DNA from: Burkholderia sp. WSM2232
GTDB taxonomy: Bacteria > Pseudomonadota > Gammaproteobacteria > Burkholderiales > Burkholderiaceae
Assembly (NCBI RefSeq): GCF_000472545.1
Contig: NZ_AWZV01000007.1
Coordinates: 124,167-188,166 of the forward strand
DNA length: 64,000 nucleotides
Reading direction: 5' to 3'
Positions 1 through 11,012 of the stretch are shown here, piece after piece (the stretch's first letter is position 1; each line of letters begins with the position of its first letter). Under the pieces are notes generated by a model. That model had not been told where the DNA came from. It saw only the letters and a list, made by a program, of their open reading frames with translations, and did no database searches. A program made the position numbers and the translations under genes.

Positions 1-3000
1 GCGGGTCGGCCTCGACCGACGCGTCGAACCAGAACGCGCCCGCCGCGAGCGTGGCGACGACGATGCCGTCGCGATACAGCACGCGGTTGCCCGCTACCGC
101 CGGCACGCGTTCGCCGACCAGCAGCGTGCCGGCAAGATTCAACGGATCGGTGCCGGCGACGCACACAAAAGCACTATCGTTCGCATGCCTGCGCACTTCG
201 CGCAGCAGGGGTATCGCTTCGGGCAACGCGAATTGCTCGCCGGCCAGTCCATTCACGAAGCGTCCGCCGCGAATCACGCCGCGCGCTTCGAGCCGCTGAT
301 ACACGCGCAGCAGATCGCGCCACGGCGGCAGCCAGTCGGCCTCGCGCGCAAGGAGCCGCCAGAACACGACGCCGTAGCGCCGCAGCAAGGTCATCGCGAC
401 ATGTTCGAGAAGCTCGGGCGGCAATTGCCGGGGCGCTTGTGCCGGCCGCTGCGCGTCTTTGGCGACGTCGCCGGACTGCGTGCTCGCGGCCGCCGAGCCG
501 CGTCGGTTCACCAGCGCCCAGCGCCCGGCGTCGTCCATTCCGCCTATCAGCGCTGTCGAGCGCGCGCGGCGGCTACCCGCGTACGCATTGCGTTTGGCGG
601 CCGGCTTGAGCAGCGCGCGCAGGCCAGCGAAACTGTCCGAGTTGACGAGACCGGCCGCCACCAGTTCGCCGAGGGCGTTCTCGAGTTCAATACGCAGTAC
701 GCGAAGTTCGTGCAGTAGTTCGTCGAAGAACATCGCGCCGTGTTCGGATAGCGCGTCGTGAACCGATTGCGCGCGCGCCGAGAGTTCGGGCTGACGCGCC
801 GGGTCGATCAGCGCGCTCCACACGCGCACCTGGGCGCGCGGCAACAGGACGATCGGCGTGCCGCGCACCGGAGCTGCGGCGCTGCGCGAACGTTCGGTGA
901 GCCGGGTCCAGACAATCTTGCCCGCCCGGCATAGTTCGTCGAGCGAAGTATTGGAGTAAGCCTTCACGCGAGCGGGCAGGATGTCTTCCTCCCAGGCGCT
1001 GGCCGCGGCTTCGAAGCCTTCCATCTGTTCGAGCACGGCCGCGAGCGCGTCGCGGCCTTCGCTTCGCGTGTCCGGCGTGAGGTGCTGCCACTCGAATAGA
1101 AAGCGCATGAAGTCATGGCGTTCCACCGGTTCGATCTCGCGGCGCAGGCGCTTGACGGTATAGCGGTGAATCCGCGCAAGCAGGTGCCGCTCGCACCATT
1201 CGTCGTCGGTGGTTTGCGCAGTGAAGCGGCCGCGCATCACGTAGCCTTCGGCTTCGAGGCGCACGAGCGCCTCGTCCACTGCCGTCTGCGGTAGCCGCAA
1301 CGCATCTGCAATCGCGCCGGCCGGCTGCGGGCCGAAGCCCGTGAGCCGCGCGCGCAGCACGTCGAGCAGGGCGTCCTCGGCGCTCCATTCGTTCGTGTAG
1401 CCCTTAGGCGCGGCGAGCGGCGGCGCAAAGCGCGCGCCGTTCGTGCCGGGATACAGCGCGGCGAAACAGGTCAGGCGTTCGACAGGCAGCCACAGCGCGG
1501 CGTCGGCGGCAATTGCGAGGCGCGTCGCGCGGCCCGATTGCGCAAGCGAGGCGAGCCATTCCAGCCAACCTTGGTTGTTGCGCGCCTCGGCTTCGGTCAC
1601 GCACGCGAGGCCCGTGAGCGCCTCGTGCATTTCGTCGACACTGCGTGCCTGCGGCCACGCTTCGTCGCGCACGCTGGCAATCGCGTCGGCGTCGAGCGCG
1701 CCGAGGTCGTCGGCGCTTGACGGATCGCTCCAGCGGCGGTTCAGCACGGCCTGCGTGCGGCGTTCTTCGATCGGCGCGTCGTCGAGATAAGCGTAGGGCT
1801 TCGCGTTGAGGATCTCGGCGGCGAGCGGCGAAGGCGCCGGCAGATCGCGCGCCACGAGTCGTACTTCGCCGCTTTCGATGCGGCGCAGCAGCGCGAGCCA
1901 GCGCTCGCTGTCCATCGCGTCGTGCAGGCAGTCGTCGACGGTCTGATCGACGAGCGGATGACGCGGCAGGTCGCGCTCGCCGACCACGTTCTCCAGACAC
2001 GCGGCCTGCTCGGGGAACACGCTCGTCAGCAGATCTTCGCTGCGCATGCGCTGCAATTGCGGCGCCGTTTTGCGCCCGCCGGTGTAGCGCGGCAGGCCAA
2101 GCGCGGTGGTCGCGTTCCAGCGCCAGCGCACGCCGAACAGGGGTGCGTCGAGCAGCGCCTGGATCAGCAGCCGTTCGGCGCTTGCGGAATGTAGATAGCG
2201 CCACACTTCGTCGAGCACGAACGAGTGGCTGCCGGTTAGCGACAGCACGATTGCGTCCTCGGTGGCGGCCGCCTGCAGTTCGAAGTTGAACTGACGGCAA
2301 AAGCGCTTGCGCAGCGCGAGGCCCCACGCCCGGTTCACGCGGCTGCCGAACGGCGCGTGAATCACGAGCTGCGTGCCGCCGGATTCATCGAAGAAACGCT
2401 CCATCACCAGCGTGTCCTGCGTCGGCAGCACGCCGAGCGCCGCGCGGGCGCGCGCAAGGTACTCGACAATCTGGCGCGCCGCGGCTTCGTCGAGCCCCAG
2501 TTCGGCGACGAGCCAGTCGATCGCGCGTTCGAGACGCGCGGGCACGGCGGCGGGGGAATTGTCCAGAATGGCTCGATCAGCGCTGTAGGCGCTATCCGCC
2601 GGGCCGGCCCCGCGGGCCAGAACATCGCCGCTATCACCACCAAGCAGCCGCCCGATCTGCGCGCGCAGCCGCGCCACGCCGAACGACAGCTCGTCGCTTC
2701 GGCCCGGCGCTTCGCCGAGCCAGAACGGGATGTTGGGCGGCTGGCCCTGTGCATCCTCCACACGCACCCGGCCGCTTTCGATCCGCAAAATCCGGTACGA
2801 CGCGTTGCCGAGCTGAAACACGTCGCCCGCGAGACTTTCTACGGCGAAGTCTTCGTTGACGGTGCCGATATTGATCGCCTGAGGCTCGAGCACGACCGCG
2901 TAGTCGGCGTTCTCGGGAATCGTGCCGCCGGAGGTGACCGCGACGAGCTTGCCGCCGCGCCGGCCGCGCAACGTGCCGCTCACCACGTCGCGATGGATAT

Positions 3001-4579
3001 ACGCGGCGCGCGGCCCGTTGCGGCTCGTGTAGCCTTCGGCGAGCATGCGCAGCACGGCGTCGTATTGCTCGCGCGCGAGCTCCGCGTACGGCGCCGCGCG
3101 GCGCACCAGCTCGAAGAGCGCGTCTTCGCTCCACTCGGCGCTCGACACCTCCGCGACGATCTGTTGCGCGAGCACGTCGAGCGGCGCGCGCGGGATGCGC
3201 AGCGCGTCGAGTTCGCCGCGCCGCACGCAGTCGAGCAACGCCGCGCATTCGATCAGGTCGTCGCGCGAAGTGGGAAAGAGCCGGCCTTTCGGCATGCCGC
3301 CGACATGGTGGCCCGAACGCCCGACGCGTTGCAGGAACGGCGCGATCGCGCGCGGCGAGCCCATCTGGCAGACCAGATCGACGTCGCCGATGTCAATGCC
3401 GAGTTCAAGCGACGCAGTGGCAATCAGCACCCGCAGTTCGCCGCGCTTGAGCCGTTGCTCCGCGTCGAAGCGGTGCTCCCGCGCGAGGCTGCCGTGATGC
3501 GCGGCGACGGCTTCCTTGCCGAGCCGCTCGGTCAGATGACGCGCGGCGCGTTCGGCCATGCGGCGCGTGTTGACGAAAACGAGTGTCGTGCGATGCAGCG
3601 CGACCAGTTCCGCGAGCCGGTCGTAGACGCGCTCCCAGACTTCGTTCGGCATGACGGCTTCGAGCGGCACCGGCGGAATTTCCAGCGCGAGGTCGCGCGC
3701 GCGGATGTGGCCCACGTCGACAATCGCGCAGTCGGCCGCAATCTCGCTGTCGACGCTCGCGCCTCCTACGAGAAATCGTGCAACCGCGCTCACCGGCTTT
3801 TGCGTCGCCGACAGGCCGATGCGTGGCAGGCGCCGCCCGCACAACGCGTCGAGCCGCTCCAGGCTGAGCGCGAGATGGCTGCCGCGCTTACTGCCCGCGA
3901 GCGCATGAATTTCGTCGACGATCACCGTGCGCACCGTGGCCAGCATGCGCCGGCCGGAGTCCGAGCCAAGCAGCACGTACAGCGATTCGGGCGTGGTGAC
4001 GAGAATATGCGGCGCACGCTTTTTGAGCGCGTTGCGCTCCTGCTGCGTGGTGTCGCCGGTGCGAACGGCCGTGCGGATGTCGAGCGGCGGGAGCCCGCGC
4101 GCTGCGAGTTCCGCGGCGATGCCTTGCAGCGGCACCTGCAGATTGAGACGGATGTCGTTGGAGAGCGCCTTGAGCGGCGACACGTAGACCACCAGCGTTT
4201 CGTCGGGCAAGGCGCCGTTGCTGGCGAGACCTTGCTGGACCAGATCGTCGAGTGCCGACAGGAACGCGGTGAGCGTTTTGCCCGAACCCGTGGGCGCGGC
4301 GACCAGCGTCGAGCGCCCCTGACGGATGGACGGCCACGCGGCGGTTTGCGCGTCGGTGGGCGCCGGGAAAGTCTTCAGGAACCAGCCGGCCACAGCGGGG
4401 TGAAAGTCCGCCAGCGCGATGTGCGCGGCAGGCGCAGCAGGCGCAGCAGGCGTGGCAGGTCTCGCAGGTGCGGCCTGCGCGGCAGGTGCGTTAGATGGGC
4501 GGGGCGCGGCGGTGCTGTCCGCCTCGGAAACCGGGGCGGGGCAGGCGGCGGATGCGGTCCTGGCGGCGGTTGAAGTCAT
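1..4579 (-). CDS. lhr: Lhr-type ATP-dependent DNA helicase (3' end cut by window edge)
   Basis: Superfamily 2 helicase of the long Lhr family, which acts in DNA repair. The frame is open from the ATG at 4579 to the left edge (1526 codons), so only the last part of the C-terminus is missing. An Ala/Pro-rich leader of about 50 residues precedes the helicase core. Walker A reads APTGSGKT about 85 residues in. Further on, a stretch reading [13 protein letters not shown] (around 3000-3040) is typical of Lhr, and the last visible residues include [17 protein letters not shown] and GNRVLYRDG, the conserved end of the long Lhr family. I spot-checked the frame near the start, at 3000 and at the left edge and saw no frameshift. 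The length excludes the roughly 800-residue ligase-associated relatives. It is divergent from the AraC gene. Confidence 0.93.
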   Translation of the reverse strand, partial: MTSTAARTASAACPAPVSEADSTAAPRPSNAPAAQAAPARPATPAAPAAPAAHIALADFHPAVAGWFLKTFPAPTDAQTAAWPSIRQGRSTLVAAPTGSGKTLTAFLSALDDLVQQGLASNGALPDETLVVYVSPLKALSNDIRLNLQVPLQGIAAELAARGLPPLDIRTAVRTGDTTQQERNALKKRAPHILVTTPESLYVLLGSDSGRRMLATVRTVIVDEIHALAGSKRGSHLALSLERLDALCGRRLPRIGLSATQKPVSAVARFLVGGASVDSEIAADCAIVDVGHIRARDLALEIPPVPLEAVMPNEVWERVYDRLAELVALHRTTLVFVNTRRMAERAARHLTERLGKEAVAAHHGSLAREHRFDAEQRLKRGELRVLIATASLELGIDIGDVDLVCQMGSPRAIAPFLQRVGRSGHHVGGMPKGRLFPTSRDDLIECAALLDCVRRGELDALRIPRAPLDVLAQQIVAEVSSAEWSEDALFELVRRAAPYAELAREQYDAVLRMLAEGYTSRNGPRAAYIHRDVVSGTLRGRRGGKLVAVTSGGTIPENADYAVVLEPQAINIGTVNEDFAVESLAGDVFQLGNASYRILRIESGRVRVEDAQGQPPNIPFWLGEAPGRSDELSFGVARLRAQIGRLLGGDSGDVLARGAGPADSAYSADRAILDNSPAAVPARLERAIDWLVAELGLDEAAARQIVEYLARARAALGVLPTQDTLVMERFFDESGGTQLVIHAPFGSRVNRAWGLALRKRFCRQFNFELQAAATEDAIVLSLTGSHSFVLDEVWRYLHSASAERLLIQALLDAPLFGVRWRWNATTALGLPRYTGGRKTAPQLQRMRSEDLLTSVFPEQAACLENVVGERDLPRHPLVDQTVDDCLHDAMDSERWLALLRRIESGEVRLVARDLPAPSPLAAEILNAKPYAYLDDAPIEERRTQAVLNRRWSDPSSADDLGALDADAIASVRDEAWPQARSVDEMHEALTGLACVTEAEARNNQGWLEWLASLAQSGRATRLAIAADAALWLPVERLTCFAALYPGTNGARFAPPLAAPKGYTNEWSAEDALLDVLRARLTGFGPQPAGAIADALRLPQTAVDEALVRLEAEGYVMRGRFTAQTTDDEWCERHLLARIHRYTVKRLRREIEPVERHDFMRFLFEWQHLTPDTRSEGRDALAAVLEQMEGFEAAASAWEEDILPARVKAYSNTSLDELCRAGKIVWTRLTERSRSAAAPVRGTPIVLLPRAQVRVWSALIDPARQPELSARAQSVHDALSEHGAMFFDELLHELRVLRIELENALGELVAAGLVNSDSFAGLRALLKPAAKRNAYAGSRRARSTALIGGMDDAGRWALVNRRGSAAASTQSGDVAKDAQRPAQAPRQLPPELLEHVAMTLLRRYGVVFWRLLAREADWLPPWRDLLRVYQRLEARGVIRGGRFVNGLAGEQFALPEAIPLLREVRRHANDSAFVCVAGTDPLNLAGTLLVGERVPAVAGNRVLYRDGIVVATLAAGAFWFDASVEADP

Positions 4580-4833
4580 GCGAAGTTAGATGGGGGCGCG
4601 ACGCCCGATATCCAGCGACGCAATCGCCATGCGCCGACAGCGGAACCCGGCCGGGCCGGGAAACCAGTCTCGCAGGTTTTCGCGGCATTTGCCAAATGCC
4701 GCGCTCGGCGCGCCACGCCAGCCCTCCTTTGTCGATTGCCAGCCGGCGGTCGCCGGCATCTTGGGACAAAGTATTGCGCCCGGTGGCGATATCCTGAATA
4801 CTCGCTTCGCTCAACTTTTAGCGCAAAAGTCTC

Positions 4834-5805
4834 ATGGACACGCTCAGCCGATTGCTCGACCTCGCCCGGCCGCAGGCCAGCCTCGATCTGCGCTGCCTGC
4901 TGAGCGGCGCATTCGACGTAGACCACGCGCCGATGGAGCCGGGCATCGCGCCGTTTCATCTGGTGCTGGAAGGCGAGTGTGTCATCGAGACGGCAGACGG
5001 GGCACCAGTGCCGCTGCGCTCCGGCGATTTCGTGCTGTTCCCACGCGGCACCGCGCATCGCGTGCGGGATACGAAGCGCGGCACCACCACTGCGCCGCTC
5101 GTGACGGGCCACGACGGTCTGCTGCCCATCAAGAGCAATCGCGCCGCCGCGGCCGGCGAACTGTCGAACGGCGTCGCGCCTCTCGCCGAGCTAGACCTGT
5201 TGTGCGGCCGCTTCGTCTACACGCCGGGTTCGTCCGCCTTGCTGCTGAACGCACTGCCCGATCCGTTTCGCGTGTCGCTCGGCGGGGCGCACGCGCTCGG
5301 CCCGTTGCAGGCGCTCATCGGCCTCATGCGCGACGAAGCCGGTCAACGCCGGCCCGGCTCGCTTGCCATCGTCACCGCGCTGAGCCAGGCGCTCTTCACA
5401 ATGGCGCTGCGCGTGCACGGCGACGAGGCCGGTTCGGCTCCCGGCATGCTGGCGCTGCTTGCCGACCCGCGTCTTGCAGCGTCGGTGCAGGGCATGCTGG
5501 GCGCGCCAGAGCGGCCATGGACCATCGCCGGACTCGGCGAGCTTGCGGCAATGTCGCGCGCGACTTACGCGCGGCGTTTTAGCGAACGCGCGGGCATGAC
5601 CGTGATGGACTTCCTCACGCAGATTCGCATGACGATCGCTTGCGATCTGCTGCGCCGGACCCAACGAAGCGCGGCGGAAGTCGGCGAGGCGGTGGGTTAT
5701 CAATCGGAAGCGGCATTCGGCAAGGCGTTCCAGCAGCACGTCGGCGTGACGCCGGGGCGCTACCGGCGCTTGCCGGACGACGGCGCGCCGGCCGCGGCGG
5801 CATGA
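4834..5805 (+). CDS. AraC family regulator with cupin sensor domain
   Basis: Transcription factor of 323 residues. Residues about 10-190 form a cupin-type ligand domain of the AraC_binding/cupin_6 class, and residues about 215-315 carry the two helix-turn-helix motifs of AraC proteins (FLTQIRM in the linker helix, then VGYQSEAAFGKAFQQHVGVTPGRYRR). The ligand cannot be read from sequence. Proteins of this architecture often control a neighbouring oxidoreductase or transporter. Here the neighbours are lhr (divergent) and a FUSC-type membrane protein (convergent, 12 bases away), so no target is obvious. It starts at an ATG without a strong Shine-Dalgarno sequence. Confidence 0.9.
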   Translation: MDTLSRLLDLARPQASLDLRCLLSGAFDVDHAPMEPGIAPFHLVLEGECVIETADGAPVPLRSGDFVLFPRGTAHRVRDTKRGTTTAPLVTGHDGLLPIKSNRAAAAGELSNGVAPLAELDLLCGRFVYTPGSSALLLNALPDPFRVSLGGAHALGPLQALIGLMRDEAGQRRPGSLAIVTALSQALFTMALRVHGDEAGSAPGMLALLADPRLAASVQGMLGAPERPWTIAGLGELAAMSRATYARRFSERAGMTVMDFLTQIRMTIACDLLRRTQRSAAEVGEAVGYQSEAAFGKAFQQHVGVTPGRYRRLPDDGAPAAAA

Positions 5806-5817
5806 AGCCGGGCCGGC

Positions 5818-6390
5818 CTAGCGCGTGTCGCGGTGCGTGCCCGGCCAGTGTTTTTCCGCGACCAACATCAGCCAAGCCACGAGCAACGCGCACACCGTGC
5901 CGAGCGTGACTTCGCCAAGGCGCAGCAACGCCTTGTCCCATGCCGGGCCGATGCCCGGCACCAGCAGCATGATGGTCGCGGTAATGCCGCCAAGCCGCGC
6001 TGCGCTGCCTACATTGACCACCCAGCAGATCACGATAGCCGCCGCCACTGTCGCCGCATAAGCCGCGAAATAGCCGTGGCCGACGGTGGCGCCCGCGAGT
6101 CCGCACACGCCGCCGACCATCGCGCCGATGAACTGGTCGCGCGACAGCTTGCGCGTGTCGATATAGCTGTGCTGGCTTACTGCGATGGCCGTGATCGCGG
6201 CCCAGAACGCCTGCTCCGTGTGCAGCATGCGGCCGATGCCGAACGCGAGGCTTGCGCCCGCCACGGCCTGGAAGGCCATCAAACTGCCTTCGGCGAGCCG
6301 CTCGGCGAACGGCAGTGACTTCAGGAAGGCGAACAGTGATTCGCCGGCGCTTGTGCGCCTCGTGTGCGCTGGATCGTCGGAAGGGGTCAT
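5818..6390 (-). CDS. FUSC/aromatic acid exporter-type membrane protein
   Basis: Small integral membrane protein of 190 residues with about five hydrophobic segments. It contains the FUSC/ArAE signature region (FWAAITAIAVSQ, then DRQFIGAMVGG-like sequence DQFIGAMVGGVCGL). Full FUSC exporters such as AaeB are 600-700 residues and pair this module with a cytosolic part. This is the short single-module form, whose substrate is unknown. A TTG start at 6429 would add 13 residues. The ATG at 6390 is preferred, although neither has a clear ribosome binding site. It lies 75 bases downstream of the antiporter gene on the same strand and may be co-transcribed. Confidence 0.8.
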   Translation of the reverse strand: MTPSDDPAHTRRTSAGESLFAFLKSLPFAERLAEGSLMAFQAVAGASLAFGIGRMLHTEQAFWAAITAIAVSQHSYIDTRKLSRDQFIGAMVGGVCGLAGATVGHGYFAAYAATVAAAIVICWVVNVGSAARLGGITATIMLLVPGIGPAWDKALLRLGEVTLGTVCALLVAWLMLVAEKHWPGTHRDTR

Positions 6391-6465
6391 CGGCAGGCGA
6401 AGTGGCAAAGGCGCCTCGCGAAGCAGCAAGGCGGCTCGCGCAAGCGGCGCAAGGGCGCTCGTATT

Positions 6466-7791
6466 CTACCGTTCGCGACGGCGCAGCCGGCGGTAGCGGT
6501 TCATGAGCGGCGTTGCCGACACGCCGTGAATCACGACCGAAGCGGTGACGACCGCCAGCGCAAGCGGCATCAGCGGCGCGATGTCGGCGGCCGGTCCGTG
6601 TTCGAGCGCATACGCCAGGTAGTAGAACGAGCCCACGCCGCGAATGCCGAACCAGCTCATCAGGCGCCTTTGCGTCGGCGAAGCGGCCGAGCCGAGCAGC
6701 GACAACTCGACCGACGCGGGCCGCACCACAAAGAACAGCGCAACGATAAGCGCGAGCGCCGGCCAGGTGAAGAGCGGCGCGTTCAGCGTGGCAAGCACGT
6801 TGCCGACCATTGCCATGATGATCACTTCCGCGATGCGTTCGAGCTCGATCGTGAAGCCGAGCACCGACTCGGTCATGAACGCGTGGGCCTTGTCGGGGTC
6901 GGACGCGGTCGCTTCGACATCGGCCGAATCGATCGTGCCGATCGCTTCGCGCGGCGAGATGCCGCCGCTCGCGCGATGTTCGACGCGGCGCATCGACACC
7001 CCTGCTGCGAACACGGCGAGAAAGCCGTAGGTTTGCGCGAGCTGCGCGGCACCGAACGAGAGGCCGATCAGGCCGAGCGCAAAAAAGCCCTCGAGTCCGA
7101 GCGCATGCGCATGGCGCGTGCGTAGCCACGCGACCGCGTGCGTCGTCCCCCAGCCGAGCAGACCGCCAATCGCGATCGCACCGAGCACGCCCCACGCGGC
7201 AGTGCCTGCGAGCCTCAGATTCAGCACGTCGCCAGCGCCGGCTCCGGGCATCGCGCAGAACGCAAGGCCGACCATCGCGAAGGGCAACGCAATGCCGTCG
7301 TTCAGGCCGCCTTCGCCGGAGAGCGCGAAACGCAGCAGATCGTGATCGCCAGGGTCGTGCACCTGCACGTCATGAGCGAGCACCGGATCGGTTGGCGCGA
7401 GAATCGCGGCGAGCAGGATGGCGGGTCCCCAGCCAAGATGAAGCACGTACACGCAGAAAAGCGCGAGGAGCGGCACGGTGACGAGCATCGCCAGAAAACC
7501 GAGGCGCAGCGGCACGGTCCATAACCGGTCCAGCATGCCCACGCGCAGACGCAAGCCGATTGCAAAGAGCGAGACCAGCAGCGCGATTTCGGTGAGCGTG
7601 CGCAGCAGGTGGGCGTCGGCGATCATGTTGAGGTGCAGCAGATCGAGGCCCGGCGGCCCGAGCGCGTATCCGAGCGCGACATACACCATCGCGGCGCTCA
7701 CGGGAAGGCGGCGCAGTGTCGTCGCGGCTATGCCCATGAAGACCAACACCGCGCCGACAATCAGGAACCAGTATGTTTCGTGCATGTGCAT
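6466..7791 (-). CDS. Cation:proton antiporter, CPA1 (NhaP) family
   Basis: Inner-membrane Na+(K+)/H+ antiporter of about 441 residues and about 12 hydrophobic segments. Family features include an LAPTDPVLAHDVQV motif (the conserved TDP of CPA1 ion-binding helices) and GEGGLNDGIALPF (the conserved ND pair). It probably helps with pH and salt homeostasis. The long frame begins at a TTG (7845) that overlaps the DUF3175 stop. The start chosen here, MHMHETYWFL, places the first helix at the N-terminus as is usual; the ATG at 7809 is an alternative. No strong ribosome binding site distinguishes them. It is followed by the FUSC gene on the same strand. Confidence 0.87.
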   Translation of the reverse strand: MHMHETYWFLIVGAVLVFMGIAATTLRRLPVSAAMVYVALGYALGPPGLDLLHLNMIADAHLLRTLTEIALLVSLFAIGLRLRVGMLDRLWTVPLRLGFLAMLVTVPLLALFCVYVLHLGWGPAILLAAILAPTDPVLAHDVQVHDPGDHDLLRFALSGEGGLNDGIALPFAMVGLAFCAMPGAGAGDVLNLRLAGTAAWGVLGAIAIGGLLGWGTTHAVAWLRTRHAHALGLEGFFALGLIGLSFGAAQLAQTYGFLAVFAAGVSMRRVEHRASGGISPREAIGTIDSADVEATASDPDKAHAFMTESVLGFTIELERIAEVIIMAMVGNVLATLNAPLFTWPALALIVALFFVVRPASVELSLLGSAASPTQRRLMSWFGIRGVGSFYYLAYALEHGPAADIAPLMPLALAVVTASVVIHGVSATPLMNRYRRLRRRER

Positions 7792-7841
7792 CCGGTTGAG
7801 GCCGGCCATGCGAGCTGTGCACGGCAGGCCGGGTGAAGCGC

Positions 7842-8252
7842 TCAAGGCGCGCGTCCAAATGCTTCACGCAGTTTGCGCTTGGCTTGCTCCAGGGTTGCGC
7901 GGCGCGTCTTCGGCAGGTTTCGGCCCGCGCGGTTGATGTAGAAGTTAAGCATCGACATCGCCGATTGAAACGGTGTGCCTTTGCGGCGCCGGCTTTTCGT
8001 CGACGACTGTTTGAGCGACTGCGCGATCTCTTCAGCGTTCGCGTTCTTGAAGATGTCCGGCTGGAGATCCATCGCGTCGCTCGTTTCCATCACATGATGC
8101 GACCACTTGCGCGGGCGTTTGCCGCCGCCCGCGCTCGCCGCCTTGCGATGTTGCGCGGCATGCGCCTGTGCATGGCGTTGTCGCGGCGGTCGTCCGGACT
8201 TGCCGCGCGCCTGCGGGCGCCTCGCTTTACTGGTGGTTTTGCTGGTGGCCAT
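7842..8252 (-). CDS. DUF3175 domain protein
   Basis: Basic protein of 136 residues and unknown function. The N-terminal third is rich in Lys/Arg/Gln/His and looks disordered. The DUF3175 core follows (KWSHHVMETSDAMDLQ, then SRRRKGTPFQSAMSMLNFYINRAG). A perfect ribosome binding site (AGGGAGG) lies upstream of the ATG. The composition suggests nucleic-acid binding, which is inference only. It is the first of a run of small stress-type genes. Confidence 0.87.
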   Translation of the reverse strand: MATSKTTSKARRPQARGKSGRPPRQRHAQAHAAQHRKAASAGGGKRPRKWSHHVMETSDAMDLQPDIFKNANAEEIAQSLKQSSTKSRRRKGTPFQSAMSMLNFYINRAGRNLPKTRRATLEQAKRKLREAFGRAP

Positions 8253-8450
8253 GAGAGCCGCCTCCCTTTCGGGTGCTGGGTGGCCCGGCTGTGCCCGTTC
8301 GCCTCGTGCGGTTCACGAGACTGCCGGTAACGGAAGTCAGCGCGCCGGTCGCCGCGAGGGCTGCCGGCGCAATATAGGCGAGCAGCGCGGAGCGCAGATC
8401 CAGGCAAACTCAGACGGGATTCGCTTCACGCACTCGCCGCAGCTTGCAAA

Positions 8451-8966
8451 TTACAGCTTGACTCCGCCGGCTTCGGGCGCGTCCGACGAGCCGGCCGGAA
8501 TGTCGCCGATGCGCGTGTCGTCGCGCAGGTCGAAGCGGTCGCGGCTCCAGTACGGCTCGCTGCCGTAGTACTGGTGCACCGAGGTCGCCCACGTCTCATC
8601 CGCCATCGACGGCCAGTGGTCCTTGTCGAACCCCGGCGCGTTCTTCACGCTTTCGGCCGGCATGTTCAGCACGAAGCACTTCTGCTCGGTGTCGAGCGTG
8701 AGCGCTTGCCACGGAATGGCGAGCAGCTTGTCGCCGATGCCGAGGAAGCCGCCGCTCGAAAGCACCGCATACGCAATGCGGCCCGAGCGCACGTCGAGCA
8801 TGATGTCCTTGATCTTGCCGATGTCCTCGCCGTCGCTGCTGAGGACCCGGTTGTCGTCGAGCGTGTCTGCCGCCATGACGTCCGGGCCGGGGCCTTCCGC
8901 CGTTGCACTGCCTTTACCGACGATACGTGCTCCTTGCATGCCTTGCGTCTGACTTTGCATGACCAT
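8451..8966 (-). CDS. PRC-barrel domain protein
   Basis: Cytosolic protein of 171 residues with one PRC-barrel domain at about residues 33-105 (DTLDDNRVLSSDGEDIGKI, then AYAVLSSGGFLGIGDKLLAIPW). The charged C-terminal tail carries a YYGSEPYW stretch common in this family's stress-type members. PRC-barrels mediate protein or RNA contacts; the partner here is unknown. The start is well supported: AAGGAGG lies 6-7 bases before the ATG at 8966. It sits between DUF3175 and topoisomerase IB, all on the minus strand. Confidence 0.9.
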   Translation of the reverse strand: MVMQSQTQGMQGARIVGKGSATAEGPGPDVMAADTLDDNRVLSSDGEDIGKIKDIMLDVRSGRIAYAVLSSGGFLGIGDKLLAIPWQALTLDTEQKCFVLNMPAESVKNAPGFDKDHWPSMADETWATSVHQYYGSEPYWSRDRFDLRDDTRIGDIPAGSSDAPEAGGVKL

Positions 8967-9096
8967 GATCTGCCTCCTTCGTAGGTTAAGGGGTGATGAC
9001 AGTGAAGCAACGCGCGTTCCTCGTCGTGTGACGCGACGCTTCGCGACAAACTGCCGGCGTGCTGCCGCCCCGGCAGCGCCCGGCGGTGCGAGTGGC

Positions 9097-10464
9097 TCAG
9101 CCGGCAGCCGGTTTGTCCGCGCCCGGCGGAGCAGCGGCGCGCCGCGAGCTGCGCGCGCGAGCTTTTATTCCAGCTTCGGCTTCGCCTTGCACGCCGGTTT
9201 TCGCGGCGGCTTTGCCACGGGCTTGACGGGCGGTTTTCGCGCCTGCCTTCAGCGCCGCCTTGTTCGCTTCCTTCCGGATCGCACGTGACTTCTGCAGCAA
9301 TGTCGAAATGGAGCCGTTGATGCTGTCCGCCTCTTGCGCTTCGCGCAGCTTGCGTCCCTTCGCGCCCGCCTGACGTGCGAGTTTCGCCGCGCGTTTTTCC
9401 GCGTGCGCGAGCAATGCGGCAAACGCCACTTCGTCCACTTTCAGGCCACGTCTGGACTGGCCAGGAGGCAGACTCTGCAATTCGTCCGCCTCGAAGGCGC
9501 TGATCACAGCAGGATGGATGTAGCAGCGCCGGCATACGGCCGGCGTGTTGCGCAGCAGGCCCGCCACTTCCTTGACGGTGGCCACGATATGGCGCCGCGC
9601 TTCCGCGGCGCTCTCGCACACGAGGCGGCGCAGCGTGGCGAGCGCGTAGACGCTGCCCGCCCATGTCCGGTAGTCTTTCGCGGTGAAATCGGCGCCGCTT
9701 GCGCGGCGCAGATAATCGTTGATGTCGGCGGAACCGACCGTGCGGCGGTTGCCTTCTTCATCCAGATACTGGAACAGGTCGTGCCCCGGCAGTTCCGCGC
9801 AACGTCGCACGATGCGCTTGACGCGCGCGTCGTCGACGGTGACGTCATGCTCAATGCCACTTTTGCCGCGAAACTTGAAGCGCACTTGTCCCGCTTCCAC
9901 CTTCATGTGTTTCTTGCGCAGCGTCGTCAACCCGTATGACTGATTTTCACGCGCGTACTCGACACTGCCGATGCGCACGAGCGTCGTGTCCAGCAGCCGC
10001 ACCACGGCGGCCATCACTTTGTCGCAAGGCATGCCGGGCAGTTCGAGGTCGCGCGCCACGCGCGCGCGAATCCTCGGCAATGCGCGACCGAACTCCCGCA
10101 TGCGTTCGTATTTGTCCGCGTCGCGCGTTTCGCGCCAGCGCGGGTGATAACGGTATTGCTTGCGGCCGCGCGTATCCCGGCCGGTTGCCTGAATGTGGCC
10201 GCGTGGATCGGGGCAGATCCATACGTCTTCATAGGCGGGCGGAATCGCGAGCGAATTGATGCGCTGGATTTCCGCTTCATCTTCAATGCGCTTTCCTTCG
10301 ACGTCGAAATACGCGAAGCCGTCTTTCTCGCGCTTGCGCGTGTAGCCCGGCTTGCTGTCGTCCGCATGGCGCAAACCGGGCGGCATTGTCGTCGCGGTGG
10401 CCTGCTTCGCGGCGTCGTCGGCCGGCGCGTGAGCGTTGGGTGTCGTGCTGTTGGTCGTGGGCAT
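9097..10464 (-). CDS. DNA topoisomerase IB (poxvirus/bacterial type)
   Basis: Type IB topoisomerase of 455 residues that relaxes supercoils through a 3'-phosphotyrosyl intermediate. The fold starts with GYTRKREKDGFAYFD and the catalytic Arg region is near DYRTWAGS (residues about 264-271). The active-site tyrosine is in NTPAVCRRCYIHPAV, Tyr315 by this start. The C-terminal 100 residues are an Ala/Lys/Arg-rich tail, longer than in the viral enzymes and probably a DNA-binding extension. The frame could begin at TTG 10485; the ATG at 10464 is preferred. Bacterial homologues are often non-essential accessory enzymes. It is divergent from the small acidic gene at 10637. Confidence 0.93.
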   Translation of the reverse strand: MPTTNSTTPNAHAPADDAAKQATATTMPPGLRHADDSKPGYTRKREKDGFAYFDVEGKRIEDEAEIQRINSLAIPPAYEDVWICPDPRGHIQATGRDTRGRKQYRYHPRWRETRDADKYERMREFGRALPRIRARVARDLELPGMPCDKVMAAVVRLLDTTLVRIGSVEYARENQSYGLTTLRKKHMKVEAGQVRFKFRGKSGIEHDVTVDDARVKRIVRRCAELPGHDLFQYLDEEGNRRTVGSADINDYLRRASGADFTAKDYRTWAGSVYALATLRRLVCESAAEARRHIVATVKEVAGLLRNTPAVCRRCYIHPAVISAFEADELQSLPPGQSRRGLKVDEVAFAALLAHAEKRAAKLARQAGAKGRKLREAQEADSINGSISTLLQKSRAIRKEANKAALKAGAKTARQARGKAAAKTGVQGEAEAGIKARARSSRRAAAPPGADKPAAG

Positions 10465-10636
10465 CTTCGCAGGTAGAACTTTCAAGCGTGAAGCGCGTTG
10501 CGCCAGTGATGGCCCGAAGCAAGGGCGGTGCCTGGCCGCTGCGTCGCCGGGAGCTCCGCCGTTGCGCGTGCGGAACAGTCCTTGCGCTCAACCTCATACG
10601 TATTCATCCGCCCATCAACCAGCACAGGAGAGCGCC

Positions 10637-10981
10637 ATGAGCAGCACGCTGAATCCCGATGAAGAGCCGCAACAGGTCGTGAAGCAAACCTCCGGCACGA
10701 CAGGCACGTTGGGACCGAGCGATTCGTCCGATAGCGGCAGCGATGTCGCAGGCCAGAAGCGCCATGAGTTCGACGTCGATACCGAACTCGACAATCACGC
10801 GCTGGAAACCGGCGAGCTCGAACTCGCCAGCGACACCGACCGCGCCGGAACCGGCGAGCGCGCCGCAGCCGACGGCGATTCGACGCTCGACCCGGATCGC
10901 GACATCGAACCGGATCGCATCGTGAGTCCGCCGGAAGCGGCGGACGACGACGGTCTCGACGAGGACCCGAGCGGCCTCTAG
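10637..10981 (+). CDS. Small acidic hypothetical protein
   Basis: Protein of 114 residues, very rich in Asp, Glu, Ser and Gly and without hydrophobic segments, so probably intrinsically disordered and soluble. The ATG at 10637 has an AGGAG ribosome binding site seven bases upstream, which rules out the longer frame from 10436. I do not recognise a domain. Its place among stress genes and its hydrophilic composition resemble desiccation or osmotic stress proteins, but that is inference. Confidence 0.7.
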   Translation: MSSTLNPDEEPQQVVKQTSGTTGTLGPSDSSDSGSDVAGQKRHEFDVDTELDNHALETGELELASDTDRAGTGERAAADGDSTLDPDRDIEPDRIVSPPEAADDDGLDEDPSGL

Positions 10982-11012
10982 ACAGCACGCGTGATCGCTG
11001 TACGGTTACCTT

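Noticed and set aside
2357..4573. 738-residue plus-strand frame opposite the Lhr helicase
   Set aside because: Its composition is Arg/Ala/His/Gln-rich without any motif, while the opposite strand reads a clear Lhr helicase. It is a GC-bias shadow.
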